This document shows positions 8,650-16,275 of a stretch of 62,281 nucleotides of DNA, piece after piece; position 1 is the stretch's first letter, and each line of letters opens with the position of its first letter. The stretch spans positions 1-62,281 of the forward strand of contig NZ_JAFKHE010000032.1 in assembly GCF_017307495.1 (NCBI RefSeq), read 5' to 3'. A program made the position numbers and the translations under genes. Under the pieces are notes generated by a model that saw only the letters and a program-made list of their open reading frames with translations, searched no databases and was not told where the DNA came from. The stretch is from Devosia sp. (GTDB taxonomy: Bacteria > Pseudomonadota > Alphaproteobacteria > Rhizobiales > Devosiaceae).

Positions 8650-8804
8650 CTGCCCCCAGCAACCAAGACTCATGGCGGGAATGGTACCCTGTGTTGGTGA
8701 ATCGAGCAAAGGAGCCATGCTGAGGCAGGTCATCGCTTGTCTCACCCGTGTAGTTACGGGTTGAACGGAAGCCGTCACCAGTGACGCCCGCGCCTTGGCG
8801 CTAC

Positions 8805-9146
8805 TCAAGCCAGGTCGTCCAGCGACACCCCCAGCGCGCCAGCCAGCTTCTTCAACGTGTCGATAGACCCCCGCTTCGTACCGGACTCGATATTGGCGAT
8901 CTGCACGCGGTTGACCCCGGAGGCCTCGCTGAGTGCGGCCTGGGTCAAGCCGCGAAAGTCCCGGTACACTCGCACGGGGTTTTCGCCGGCAATCAGCCGG
9001 TTGGCGAAGTCGGCGGGGATCAGCTCGTCAGCGCCCGAGGCAAGGGCAGCCTTGGCGCGGTCGTAGGCGGCGATGTCCGCCAGGTCCTCAGCGGCCTCAA
9101 GCAGACGCTCGTACTCCGCCCTGGGGATGGTCACCATCTCGTTCAT
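8805..9146 (-). CDS. XRE-family antitoxin with C-terminal helix-turn-helix
   Basis: A 113-residue protein. Residues about 1-50 form an acidic helical part (MVTIPRAEYERLLEAAEDLA) that would wrap the toxin; residues about 60-113 form an XRE helix-turn-helix (FRGLTQAALSEASGVNRVQI, then a GSIDTLKKLAGALGVSLDDL end). It lies 12 bases downstream of the RelE-like toxin gene on the same strand, toxin first, as in HigBA/RelE-Xre modules. It should repress its own operon and neutralise the toxin. Confidence 0.85.
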   Translation of the reverse strand: MNEMVTIPRAEYERLLEAAEDLADIAAYDRAKAALASGADELIPADFANRLIAGENPVRVYRDFRGLTQAALSEASGVNRVQIANIESGTKRGSIDTLKKLAGALGVSLDDLA

Positions 9147-9158
9147 CTTGAGTCTCCT

Positions 9159-9407
9159 TCAGTCGTAGATTCTGCCGCGCGGCCCGATCTCCAGCACGGC
9201 CAGCACGACGCCGTCTTCCATGATGACGCGCCAGTCTCCAACCCGCAGGCGGATGCCGGACCGGCCCTGCAACGCCTTGACGTTGTTGGCCTGCGAGGCA
9301 GGGTCGGTGGCGTATGCTTCGATCTTCGCCTTGATCCTCTCGGCCGTGTTGGCAGGCATCTTTCTAAGTGCCTTCAGCGCGTCCCTGGTGTAGGCGATCT
9401 GCTTCAT
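9159..9407 (-). CDS. RelE/ParE superfamily toxin
   Basis: An 82-residue basic protein, MKQIAYTRDALKALRKMPAN onward, with the RelE/ParE pattern: helical hairpin, then GRSGIRLRVGDWRVIMEDG and the closing strand LAVLEIGPRGRIYD. The start is ATG 9407; a TTG two codons upstream is less likely. RelE-like toxins cut mRNA at the ribosome, ParE-like ones poison gyrase; this sequence alone does not decide. It is transcribed first, ahead of its antitoxin. Confidence 0.85.
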   Translation of the reverse strand: MKQIAYTRDALKALRKMPANTAERIKAKIEAYATDPASQANNVKALQGRSGIRLRVGDWRVIMEDGVVLAVLEIGPRGRIYD

Positions 9408-9415
9408 CGGCAAAA

Positions 9416-9432
9416 TGTAGCGGATGGCTACA
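9416..9432. promoter_or_regulatory. Palindromic operator of the RelE/XRE module
   Basis: TGTAGC-GGATG-GCTACA, perfect six-base arms, centred 17 bases upstream of the toxin ATG at 9407. Its position suits autorepression by the XRE antitoxin. Confidence 0.55.
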
Positions 9433-9458
9433 GAGTGCGCAATGGGTGGGGGCGCCTA

Positions 9459-9480
9459 CCCCATTCATCCCCCATTCATC
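9459..9480 (+). promoter_or_regulatory. Direct repeat with 11-bp period (possible FeuP box)
   Basis: The unit CCCCATTCATC occurs twice in a row, so CATTCAT recurs with an 11-bp period. OmpR/PhoP-type regulators bind direct repeats of this spacing. A CATAAC sequence at 9491-9496 could be the -10, which puts the repeat over the -35 region, as expected of an activator site. The start codon at 9503 would then be at or near the transcript's first base. Assignment to FeuP is inference from proximity. Confidence 0.4.
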
Positions 9481-9502
9481 CCCCCGCCCGCATAACGCTG
9501 GC

Positions 9503-9793
9503 ATGAACAACTTTGCATCGACAGTGCTGGCCGGCGTCTTGGCGCTGGGGCTGGGGGTGGGGTTTGCCGCGCCGGCCCTGGCGGAGGAGTGCTTGAGCAA
9601 GCGCGAGATCCAGCAGAAAATCGACAGCGGGGAACTGGTGCAGTTGAGCCAGGCGCTGGCGCAGTCGGGCGTCGACGGCAAGATCATCTCGTCGCAGGCC
9701 AAGGTGTGCCTGGTTGGCGGCCAGTGGGAATGGCAGGTCAACGTGATGGATGCATATGGCGAAAGCAAACCTGTGAGCTTGCCGGCCCAGTAG
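9503..9793 (+). CDS. Secreted PepSY-like small protein
   Basis: A 96-residue protein with a clear signal peptide (residues 1-27, cut after AAPALA). The mature part carries two cysteines (ECLSKREIQQKI and AKVCLVGGQWEW) and a PepSY-like pattern with a final strand ending WQVNVMDAYGESKPVSLPAQ. It is likely periplasmic. In alphaproteobacteria such proteins sit next to a two-component system and may modulate the sensor; feuP and feuQ follow here. No ribosome binding site is visible, which fits a leaderless message. Confidence 0.72.
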   Translation: MNNFASTVLAGVLALGLGVGFAAPALAEECLSKREIQQKIDSGELVQLSQALAQSGVDGKIISSQAKVCLVGGQWEWQVNVMDAYGESKPVSLPAQ

Positions 9794-9926
9794 GGCCTCA
9801 CGTAGAATCCGTGCTTGACCGTCCGCGCGCAGGGCCGGCTCAGCCGGGCGCGGGGTGCGGTCGTGGCGGCTTCCGCGTATCCCCGTTTCGCTGAAACGTC
9901 GATATGCTCCAGGTCTTTGAATTGTC

Positions 9927-9969
9927 GCGCTTTCGAACCGGAAAAGTCTGCAACTTTTCCTGAAAGCGC
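9927..9969 (+). promoter_or_regulatory. Long two-part stem in the feuP leader
   Basis: Outer arms GCGCTTTC (9927-9934) and GAAAGCGC (9962-9969) enclose inner arms GGAAAAGT (9940-9947) and ACTTTTCC (9953-9960) with a CTGCA loop. All 16 pairs are perfect. The stem ends 18 bases before the feuP start codon. It may be an operator, an mRNA structure or an attenuator; no T run follows. Confidence 0.6.
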
Positions 9970-9987
9970 TCTGAAGGGGACGTTCGA

Positions 9988-10647
9988 ATGCGCATTCTCG
10001 TCGTGGAAGACGACACCAATCTCAACCGCCAGCTGAAAGAGGCGCTGACCGAGGCCGGCTATGTCGTCGACGTCGCCTTCGACGGCGAGGAAGGCCATTT
10101 CCTCGGCGACACCGAGCCTTACGACGCGGTGGTGCTCGATATCGGCCTGCCACAGATGGACGGGCTGTCGGTGCTCGAGGAATGGCGCCGCGGCGGCAAG
10201 AAGATGCCAGTGCTGCTGCTCACCGCCCGCGATCGCTGGAGCGACAAGGTGCAGGGGATCGACGCCGGCGCAGACGACTACGTCGCCAAGCCCTTCCATA
10301 TGGAGGAGGTGCTGGCCCGCGTCCGCGCGCTGGTGCGCCGCGCCGCCGGGCAGGCCAGCAACGAGATCGTCGCTGGCTCCGTGCGGCTCGATGTGAAGGC
10401 GGGGAAGGTCACCGTCGACGGCCACGCCATCAAGCTGACCAGCCACGAATTGCGGCTGCTGAGCTACCTGATGCACCACAAGGGCAAGGTGATTTCGCGC
10501 ACCGAGCTGACCGAACACCTTTATGATCAGGACTTCGACCGCGATTCCAACACGATCGAGGTGTTCGTCGGGCGGCTCAGGAAGAAGCTGCCGGATGATT
10601 GCATCCAGACCGTGCGCGGGCTGGGTTATCAGATCGCCGAGGACTGA
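9988..10647 (+). CDS. feuP: OmpR-family response regulator, FeuP-like
   Basis: A 219-residue protein with an N-terminal receiver domain (acidic pair in VVEDDTNLNRQ, phospho-acceptor aspartate in DAVVLDIGLPQMDGL, lysine in DDYVAKPFHMEEVL) and a C-terminal winged helix ending IQTVRGLGYQIAED. The segment HLYDQDFDRDSNTIEVFVGR is highly characteristic of the rhizobial FeuP/PhoP-like group. FeuP and FeuQ control cyclic glucan export and osmoadaptation in Sinorhizobium. Here the kinase gene follows, with a repeat of about 160 bases in between. The start is supported by GAAGGGGAC upstream. Confidence 0.8.
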   Translation: MRILVVEDDTNLNRQLKEALTEAGYVVDVAFDGEEGHFLGDTEPYDAVVLDIGLPQMDGLSVLEEWRRGGKKMPVLLLTARDRWSDKVQGIDAGADDYVAKPFHMEEVLARVRALVRRAAGQASNEIVAGSVRLDVKAGKVTVDGHAIKLTSHELRLLSYLMHHKGKVISRTELTEHLYDQDFDRDSNTIEVFVGRLRKKLPDDCIQTVRGLGYQIAED

Positions 10648-10682
10648 GGGGGCGGACATTCCGACTGGACGGCTTCGGTTCT

Positions 10683-10843
10683 CCTGCCTTCTCCCCTTGC
10701 GGGAGAAGGTGCCCGAAGGGCGGATGAGGGGTTTCTCTCAACGCGCCGTGTCGTCCGTCGCATTGCGCCGGCCGCGCAGACTTCGTCTGCGAACCCCTCA
10801 TCCGGCCTCCGGCCACCTTCTCCCGCAAGGGGAGAAGGCAGGT
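10683..10843. repeat. Palindromic repeat family D (RIME-like)
   Basis: Inverted repeat between feuP and feuQ. Left end CCTGCCTTCTCCCCTTGCGG, right end mirror-imaged, with inner GAAGGTGCCCGAAGGGCGGA and CCTCATCCGGCCTCCGGCCA parts facing each other and an AGACTTCGTCT hairpin inside. It resembles the mosaic intergenic elements described in rhizobia. A half copy occurs at 37101-37121. Confidence 0.8.
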
Positions 10844-10856
10844 TGGAGCCCGCGGC

Positions 10857-12347
10857 GTGTCTAGGGTGAGCACCTCAATCATACAACGGGCGTCCGCTCT
10901 GTGGGAATCCGTCCGCGCCCGCCTCCGGCGCCGTCCGGTCGCCGATACACTGCATCCGCATCGCAAGCGCTCGATCGCGGCGTCGCTGTTCCTGCTCTCG
11001 GCCGGGTGGCTGGCGGTGGCGCTGGTGGCGACGGCGTTCCTGCTCACCGAGCTCTACCAGCGTGCGCTCGACAACAGCCTGGTCGAGACGCTGGAGTTCC
11101 ACATCGAGACGCTGACCGACCTGAGCCTACTCGCCGACACGCCCAAGTCGGACCAGATCAAGGTGGCCGACCCGCGCTTCGACCGGACCGGTTCGGGCTG
11201 GTACTGGGCCATCCGCAACGACGATGGCGAGCTGCTCAATTTCTCCAATTCCTATGTTGGCATGGTGCTCGGGCCGCTGCCCGGGCCGTTCGATGCGACC
11301 AATACCAAGTCGGCGGTGCTGAGCGACCCGTTCGGCATCAAGATCCGCGTGGTCGAGCGGGCGGTGACGGTGAACGGGCTGCCGCTGCACATCATGGTGA
11401 CCGGTTCGCTGGACGAGATCCTGTCGCTGGTCGAGGAGTTTCGCGGCCAGACGCTGATCGTGCTCGGCGCGGTGGCGATCATGCTGGCGGTGATGTCGAC
11501 CATCGTGGCGCGCATCTCGCTCAGGCCGGTGGGGCAGTTGCGCCGCGAGGTGGAGCGGGTGCGCGAGGGCGAAGTGGCCTCGGTGACGGGCATCTACCCG
11601 GCCGAGATCGCGCCGCTCAGCGAGGAGATCAACGAGCTGCTGCGCTCCAATGCACAGATCGTCGAGCGGGCCCGCAACCAGGTGGGCAACCTCGCGCACG
11701 GGCTGAAGACGCCGATCGCCGTGCTGCGCAACGAGGCGAGCGCCGACCGCAAGAGTCCGCTGGCCGCCGTGGTTGCCACCGAGACCGAGAAGATGAGCCA
11801 GCTGGTGACCACCTATCTCGACCGGGCGCGGCTCGCGGCGCGCTCGGCCGTGGTCGGCAAGAAGGCCGACGCCACGCACGTGATGCTGCGGCTGACCCGC
11901 GTGATGCAGAAGCTCAACCCCAACATCACCATCGCTATGGTGCGCCCGGATGCTTCGCTTCCGTGGTTCCGGGGCGACGAGGGCGACCTCGAGGAGATGG
12001 CGGGGAACCTGCTCGACAATGCCTGCAAGTGGGCCAAGTCCGCGATCGGCGTCACCGTGGTGGCCGAGCGGCGCGACGGCACGACGAATCTGCTGATCAA
12101 GATCGACGACGACGGGCCGGGCCTTACCGAGGCAGAAGCCGAGAAGGCGTTGCAGCGCGGCGTCAGGCTGGACGAGAAGGCGCCCGGATCGGGTCTGGGG
12201 CTGGATATCGTGAAGGAACTGGTTGACGTTTACGGTGGCTCCCTGCAATTGAAGCGTTCGGTGCTGGGGGGCCTGCTCGCCGAATTGCGGCTACCTGCCG
12301 CAAAGGTCGCCGGCTTCCGCACTTTCGCCTCAATACGCAAGGAATAA
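10857..12347 (+). CDS. feuQ: Sensor histidine kinase, FeuQ-like
   Basis: A 496-residue membrane kinase. The first helix lies at about residues 43-66 (AASLFLLSAGWLAVALVATA), then a periplasmic sensor of about 125 residues, a second helix near 195-215 (LIVLGAVAIMLAVMSTIVAR), a HAMP linker, the H box NLAHGLKTPIAVLRNEA, N box GNLLDNACKWAKS, and G boxes DDDGPGL and GSGLGLDIVKEL. It should phosphorylate the FeuP-like regulator upstream. The GTG at 10857 is taken as start, GTG 10866 is an alternative; the repeat ends just before it. Confidence 0.8.
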   Translation: MSRVSTSIIQRASALWESVRARLRRRPVADTLHPHRKRSIAASLFLLSAGWLAVALVATAFLLTELYQRALDNSLVETLEFHIETLTDLSLLADTPKSDQIKVADPRFDRTGSGWYWAIRNDDGELLNFSNSYVGMVLGPLPGPFDATNTKSAVLSDPFGIKIRVVERAVTVNGLPLHIMVTGSLDEILSLVEEFRGQTLIVLGAVAIMLAVMSTIVARISLRPVGQLRREVERVREGEVASVTGIYPAEIAPLSEEINELLRSNAQIVERARNQVGNLAHGLKTPIAVLRNEASADRKSPLAAVVATETEKMSQLVTTYLDRARLAARSAVVGKKADATHVMLRLTRVMQKLNPNITIAMVRPDASLPWFRGDEGDLEEMAGNLLDNACKWAKSAIGVTVVAERRDGTTNLLIKIDDDGPGLTEAEAEKALQRGVRLDEKAPGSGLGLDIVKELVDVYGGSLQLKRSVLGGLLAELRLPAAKVAGFRTFASIRKE

Positions 12348-12375
12348 GGCCACGGCCTTCCCGCTCGAGACCGAC

Positions 12376-12864
12376 ATGCAGCTGACCGTTCGCGCCCTTC
12401 CCGTCCTCGCCATGCTTCTGCTTGCCGGTTGCAGCTCGAGCCCGACGACCTCGAACCTGGCAACGGGTCCGACGCTGCCGCAGCCGAATTCGGCGCTGGC
12501 GGCCCAGCCGGCGCTCATGCCCGCGGCGCTGCCGACGACGACCGCCGTGCAGCCCTCGACCGTGGCGATGAACGATGTCACCTCCTTCGTCGACGGAACG
12601 ATCGTCGCCCAGCTCAGCGCCAAGGACAAGTCCGAGGCAGCGAGCGCCCAGTTCAACGCCCTGACCTTCGGCCGGCCGGGGGCCCCGCGGGCCTGGAGCG
12701 GCGACAAGGGCGTCACCGGCTCGGTGACCGTGGGCCCGTATGTCCGGGTCAACAACATCGATTGCCGCGACTTCACCCACACGGTGACCATCGGCGGTGC
12801 ACCCCATGCGCGCAAGGGCACGGCGTGCCGCGACGCAACCGGCAATTGGTCCGTCGCCGGCTGA
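12376..12864 (+). CDS. Outer-membrane lipoprotein, 17-kDa surface antigen-like
   Basis: A 162-residue protein with a lipoprotein signal: hydrophobic residues 8-17 then the lipobox LLAGC with cysteine at residue 19. A long low-complexity Ala/Pro/Thr spacer (about residues 20-70) leads to a C-terminal domain with PRAWSGDKGVTGSVTVGPYV and the conserved DCRDFTHTVTIGG and GTACRDATGNW motifs seen in RT0821/Lpp0805-type surface proteins. Cell-envelope role is likely; the molecular function is unknown. It follows feuQ closely (28 bases) and may share its transcript. Confidence 0.78.
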   Translation: MQLTVRALPVLAMLLLAGCSSSPTTSNLATGPTLPQPNSALAAQPALMPAALPTTTAVQPSTVAMNDVTSFVDGTIVAQLSAKDKSEAASAQFNALTFGRPGAPRAWSGDKGVTGSVTVGPYVRVNNIDCRDFTHTVTIGGAPHARKGTACRDATGNWSVAG

Positions 12865-12967
12865 AGCCGGAAAAACGTGATCGGGGCGCAAGCCACTGAA
12901 TAGCCATTTGTTTACCGGTGAGGGCTAGGTTCGGGGACGACGCTGGCCCCTTCGCCCACCGGTTTTC

Positions 12968-14167
12968 ATGAACGACAGTCCTGCCGCTGCCGCATCCAAC
13001 GAGAGCGCGCTATCGCGCCGCCAGCGCCCGGCCCAGAGGCCGTTTCTCGGCCTGATCGATGCCGTGCTGGTGCCGGGCCGGCCAACCTTCGACTTCGACG
13101 GCGCCGTGGCCGAGGATCATGCCCGCGCTGTTTGGACCTGGATGGTGCGCGATGTCGCGCCGGACCTCGTCGATGCCAATGCCGACGATGCCGACCCGGC
13201 CGCGCGCGAGGCGCTTGACCGGCTCGTGCCCGAGCTGCTGCTGCGCGCCCGCAGCACCCTGGCCGAAGCCAGGGGCGAGGCGGAGCGCCGGCTGAGGATG
13301 CAGGTCGGGGGCGACGAGGTGTTCGACCGGCTGCCGGCCATCCTCCACGCCGTCAAGTGCCGCAGCCTGTTCGAGAAGGCGCGCGCCTTCGGCCGTGCGG
13401 TCAACGGCATGACCGACGACGCCGCGCTCGGGCTCGCCCTGCAGTCCATGCCGCTGCAGGACCAGGCGGTGACCGCCCTGCTGATGCAGGCGGCGCTCGG
13501 CCAGGTGCAGAGCCCCGGCCGGATGATGGGCGCCGTGATCCGCATCGCCGACTCGGCCACCGAACAGGCGGTGCAGCGCGCCGGCTTCGCCCCGCTGGTC
13601 GAGGCCATGCTGAGCCATGCGCAGGCGCAGATTCCGGCGCTGCAGCAGTTCGGCGCCTTCGCCGATATCGATCTCATCTGCCGCTCCGTCGATCGTTTCC
13701 ACCGCCTGATGCGCGCCGTGACCGGCTTTGTCGAACTCGGGCGGGTGACGCGCTGGTCGACCATCGTCGCCGGGCTGACCACGACGGTGTCCGAGCTGAT
13801 CGAGCCCAAGCTGCGCGATGTCGGGCCGAACGTGAACCTGGCGCTGCGCCGCCACTCCGGCACCGACCGGATCGACAGCGACCAGGTGTTGTCCGCGCTG
13901 AACGGCTGCTACGTGCTGGCGACGGTGCGCGACTGCCGGGAATCGCTGGCTCTCAATGCCTTGTTCGACCAGATCTGGAACCAGGTCGGGCAGGCGCTGG
14001 AAATCCACGTGCAGCGCAATCTCGAGCTGTTCCGGCAGAGCCCGTCCGACCGGGTGATCGGCGCGCGTCTCGACGCGGCGATCAAGATGGCCGAACTGCG
14101 CTTCAACCCGGACTATGCCGAAGTGCTGCGCCGCGCCCGCTACGGGGCGGAGCGCCGGGTGGGGTAG
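12968..14167 (+). CDS. Conserved hypothetical protein, mostly helical
   Basis: A 399-residue soluble protein with high-GC codon use like the core genes. I do not recognise a family. It is rich in long amphipathic helices, with sections such as DVAPDLVDANADDADPAARE early on, a GGDEVFDRLPAILHAVKCRS block near residue 115, and an NLELFRQSPSDRVIGARLDA block near the end. No signal peptide, membrane segment or catalytic motif is visible. It is transcribed alone, convergent with the flavoprotein pair. Confidence 0.7.
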   Translation: MNDSPAAAASNESALSRRQRPAQRPFLGLIDAVLVPGRPTFDFDGAVAEDHARAVWTWMVRDVAPDLVDANADDADPAAREALDRLVPELLLRARSTLAEARGEAERRLRMQVGGDEVFDRLPAILHAVKCRSLFEKARAFGRAVNGMTDDAALGLALQSMPLQDQAVTALLMQAALGQVQSPGRMMGAVIRIADSATEQAVQRAGFAPLVEAMLSHAQAQIPALQQFGAFADIDLICRSVDRFHRLMRAVTGFVELGRVTRWSTIVAGLTTTVSELIEPKLRDVGPNVNLALRRHSGTDRIDSDQVLSALNGCYVLATVRDCRESLALNALFDQIWNQVGQALEIHVQRNLELFRQSPSDRVIGARLDAAIKMAELRFNPDYAEVLRRARYGAERRVG

Positions 14168-14171
14168 CTTG

Positions 14172-14270
14172 GCTCCCCTCCCCCGTGAGGGGAGGGGCTG
14201 GGGTGGGGGTCCATCGGTGATCACAGGACCACCCCCTCCCTCGCTCCCTCCCCTCAAGGGGGAGGGAAGC
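14172..14270. repeat. Palindromic repeat family A copy 5 between convergent genes
   Basis: Same ends as the GTA copies, inverted: CTCCCCTCCCCCGTGAGGGG on the left, GGTGATCAC centre, and CCTCCCCTCAAGGGGGAGGG on the right. It fills the space between two convergent stop codons and could act as a bidirectional terminator. Confidence 0.8.
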
Positions 14271-14277
14271 GCAGCCA

Positions 14278-16275
14278 TCAGCTCTTCAGTCTCAGCCTCT
14301 CGACCAGCCGTGCCGCCACCGCCGTGCCGGCGTCGCGGACGAAGAGCTGCACCCCTTCGGGTGCCGAAGCCATCAGGGCGATGGCCCCGTTGGCGGGGGC
14401 CTTCGGCGCCGCGTAGGTGACGCCGATCGCCTTCAGCGGATCGGAGGCATGCGAGTTTTCGAAGACAAGGCAGCCGGGCTCGAAGGTGCGGGCGTCGGCC
14501 GCCGCGAGGGTCCAGACCTGCGGCCTGTCGCCGAACCGGCCGGTGAGGTAGGGAGGCGGAGCCGGGACATCGTCGCCGACGCCAGGATCAGGGGCAGGAA
14601 CGCGCCAGCCACTGTCGGTGATCTCGCCGGCGAGGCCGCAGCGCTCGGCGGCGACCGGGCCGGCATCGCGCGGAGCCAGCGCGCCGATGTCCACGGCCGC
14701 GGCGATGTCGCCGAGGCCGAGCTGGATGGCGCGCGTGGCGATGCCCGAGACCCCGTGCCGGCTGGCGGCTGCGGCGCGCCGCGTGACCAGCGAACTTCCC
14801 CGGTCGAGATAGGTGTTGCCCCTGGCGTGCGGCCGGAACGGCGCGATCGAGGTGCGGGCGTCGGGCGTCTCGAAGGCTGCGTCGACGACATGGTCGACGA
14901 CGGGCGGGGTGGACTTGCCGAGAGCCGCGAGGACGGCGGCCTTGCCGCTGGCGATGGCGGCGGTGGTCGAGCGCAGGCCCGCGGCGGCGCCGGCGAGGCT
15001 GACGGCAGGCAACGTGCCCTCGGGGGCGAGCCAGCCCTCGGCCTGGTTCCACTTCGCCTGACCGCCCGATCTCAGCCAGAGCCGGATATCGGGCTGCCAG
15101 CCGCCCGAGGCGACCAGCTGGTCAGTCTCGATGGCGGTCGAATCCTGGCTGATGGCGTCGATGTTGACGGCAAAGCCGACGCGCAGGCCGGGCTGGTTGC
15201 GCGCGAGCGGTTCGGCGTGGCTGGGCGCCAGCGCCGAGGCGAGCGTGATGCCGGTGGCCTTGGCGAAATCGACGAAACGCGACTGCGGCGCGAGGCGTGC
15301 ATCGACGATGCGCTGCACCGCGACCCCAGCGTCGGCGGCATGCAGCGCAAGCCGGTAGGCGAAGCTGTGCGGCGTGGTGAACAGGGCGCGCCGGCCCGGC
15401 CACACGCCATGGCGCGTGGCGCGCTGGTAGGCGGCGAGGCCACCGACGATGCCGGGCGTCCGGTTGCCCGGGAACACCGGCAGGCGTTCGACGGCGCCGG
15501 TGGCAAGAACGACATGGCGCGCTTCGATCGCGAGGACGCGCGCCGCGGGACGGTTGCCCTCGATCCTGACCTGGTGCACGCGCACCGTGGTGCCAGCGAT
15601 GGCGAAAGCCTCGGCACGGGTCAGCACGGTTACGGCTGGTCCGAGTCTGCCGGAGAGCGCTGCTATGGTCGCCTCGGGTGGCGCCTCGTTGTCGACGGCG
15701 CCGAAATAGCCGACGGCGCCGCCGAGGGCTTCGCTGCGCTCGACCAGTACGGCGGACTTGCCGGCCGCCGCGGCCGCCGCAGCAGCGCTCAACCCGGCGA
15801 CGCCGCCGCCGATGATAACGAAGTCGACGGACAGGGTCTCGCTTGGCGCGGCATGGTGCCAGGGCGGCAAGGGCGCGCTGACGTCGCCGAAGCGATGGTT
15901 CAGGGTGCGCGCCGGGCCGAGGAGGCGGTTGCGCAGCGCGCCCAGCAGCCCACCCGAAGCGATGGGGTCGCGCCGCGTGCCGATGGTGGTCAGTTCGAGC
16001 CCGTCGAGCGCCGGGGTGCGATCCATGGGCAGGACGAGATCCCTGCCGGCGGATACGAGCGGCGCGAAGCCCTCGTCGAGCGCCAGCGCCTCGTCGCCGT
16101 GGCGTCCGGCGATCCCGATGCCGGCGGCGAGGGTCGCCGAGAGGACGGTGTCGCCAGCAAAGCCATCGATGACCCGTCCGTTGAGGCGGAAGCGCAGCGG
16201 GCGCGAGCGGTCGATGGCGGCGCCGCCGAGGCCGTGCGGCGCATCGGCCGGGAGGCGGTTGGGGGTGTCGCTCAA
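14278..16275 (-). CDS. SoxA-like FAD oxidoreductase lacking most of the aminomethyltransferase half
   Basis: A 665-residue protein. Residues about 26-110 match the ferredoxin-like N-terminal domain of sarcosine oxidase alpha (RSRPLRFRLNGRVIDGFAGD) and have no cysteines, as is usual for SoxA. A dinucleotide-binding domain starts near residue 150 (DFVIIGGGVAGLSAAAAAAA), with an ATGAVERLPVFPGN motif further on. SoxA proteins are about 1,000 residues with a folate-binding GcvT half; here only a short tail is left that weakly recalls GcvT_C (KAIGVTYAAPKAPANGAIAL). It overlaps by four bases with the upstream SoxB-like gene, so a heterodimeric amine or imino-acid oxidase is the likely product. Substrate unknown. 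Confidence 0.75.
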   Translation of the reverse strand: MSDTPNRLPADAPHGLGGAAIDRSRPLRFRLNGRVIDGFAGDTVLSATLAAGIGIAGRHGDEALALDEGFAPLVSAGRDLVLPMDRTPALDGLELTTIGTRRDPIASGGLLGALRNRLLGPARTLNHRFGDVSAPLPPWHHAAPSETLSVDFVIIGGGVAGLSAAAAAAAAGKSAVLVERSEALGGAVGYFGAVDNEAPPEATIAALSGRLGPAVTVLTRAEAFAIAGTTVRVHQVRIEGNRPAARVLAIEARHVVLATGAVERLPVFPGNRTPGIVGGLAAYQRATRHGVWPGRRALFTTPHSFAYRLALHAADAGVAVQRIVDARLAPQSRFVDFAKATGITLASALAPSHAEPLARNQPGLRVGFAVNIDAISQDSTAIETDQLVASGGWQPDIRLWLRSGGQAKWNQAEGWLAPEGTLPAVSLAGAAAGLRSTTAAIASGKAAVLAALGKSTPPVVDHVVDAAFETPDARTSIAPFRPHARGNTYLDRGSSLVTRRAAAASRHGVSGIATRAIQLGLGDIAAAVDIGALAPRDAGPVAAERCGLAGEITDSGWRVPAPDPGVGDDVPAPPPYLTGRFGDRPQVWTLAAADARTFEPGCLVFENSHASDPLKAIGVTYAAPKAPANGAIALMASAPEGVQLFVRDAGTAVAARLVERLRLKS

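Noticed and set aside
8650..8804. tRNA or attachment site at the GTA/accessory boundary
   Set aside because: A small CCCGTGTAGTTACGGG hairpin is visible but no cloverleaf, CCA end or flanking direct repeat.
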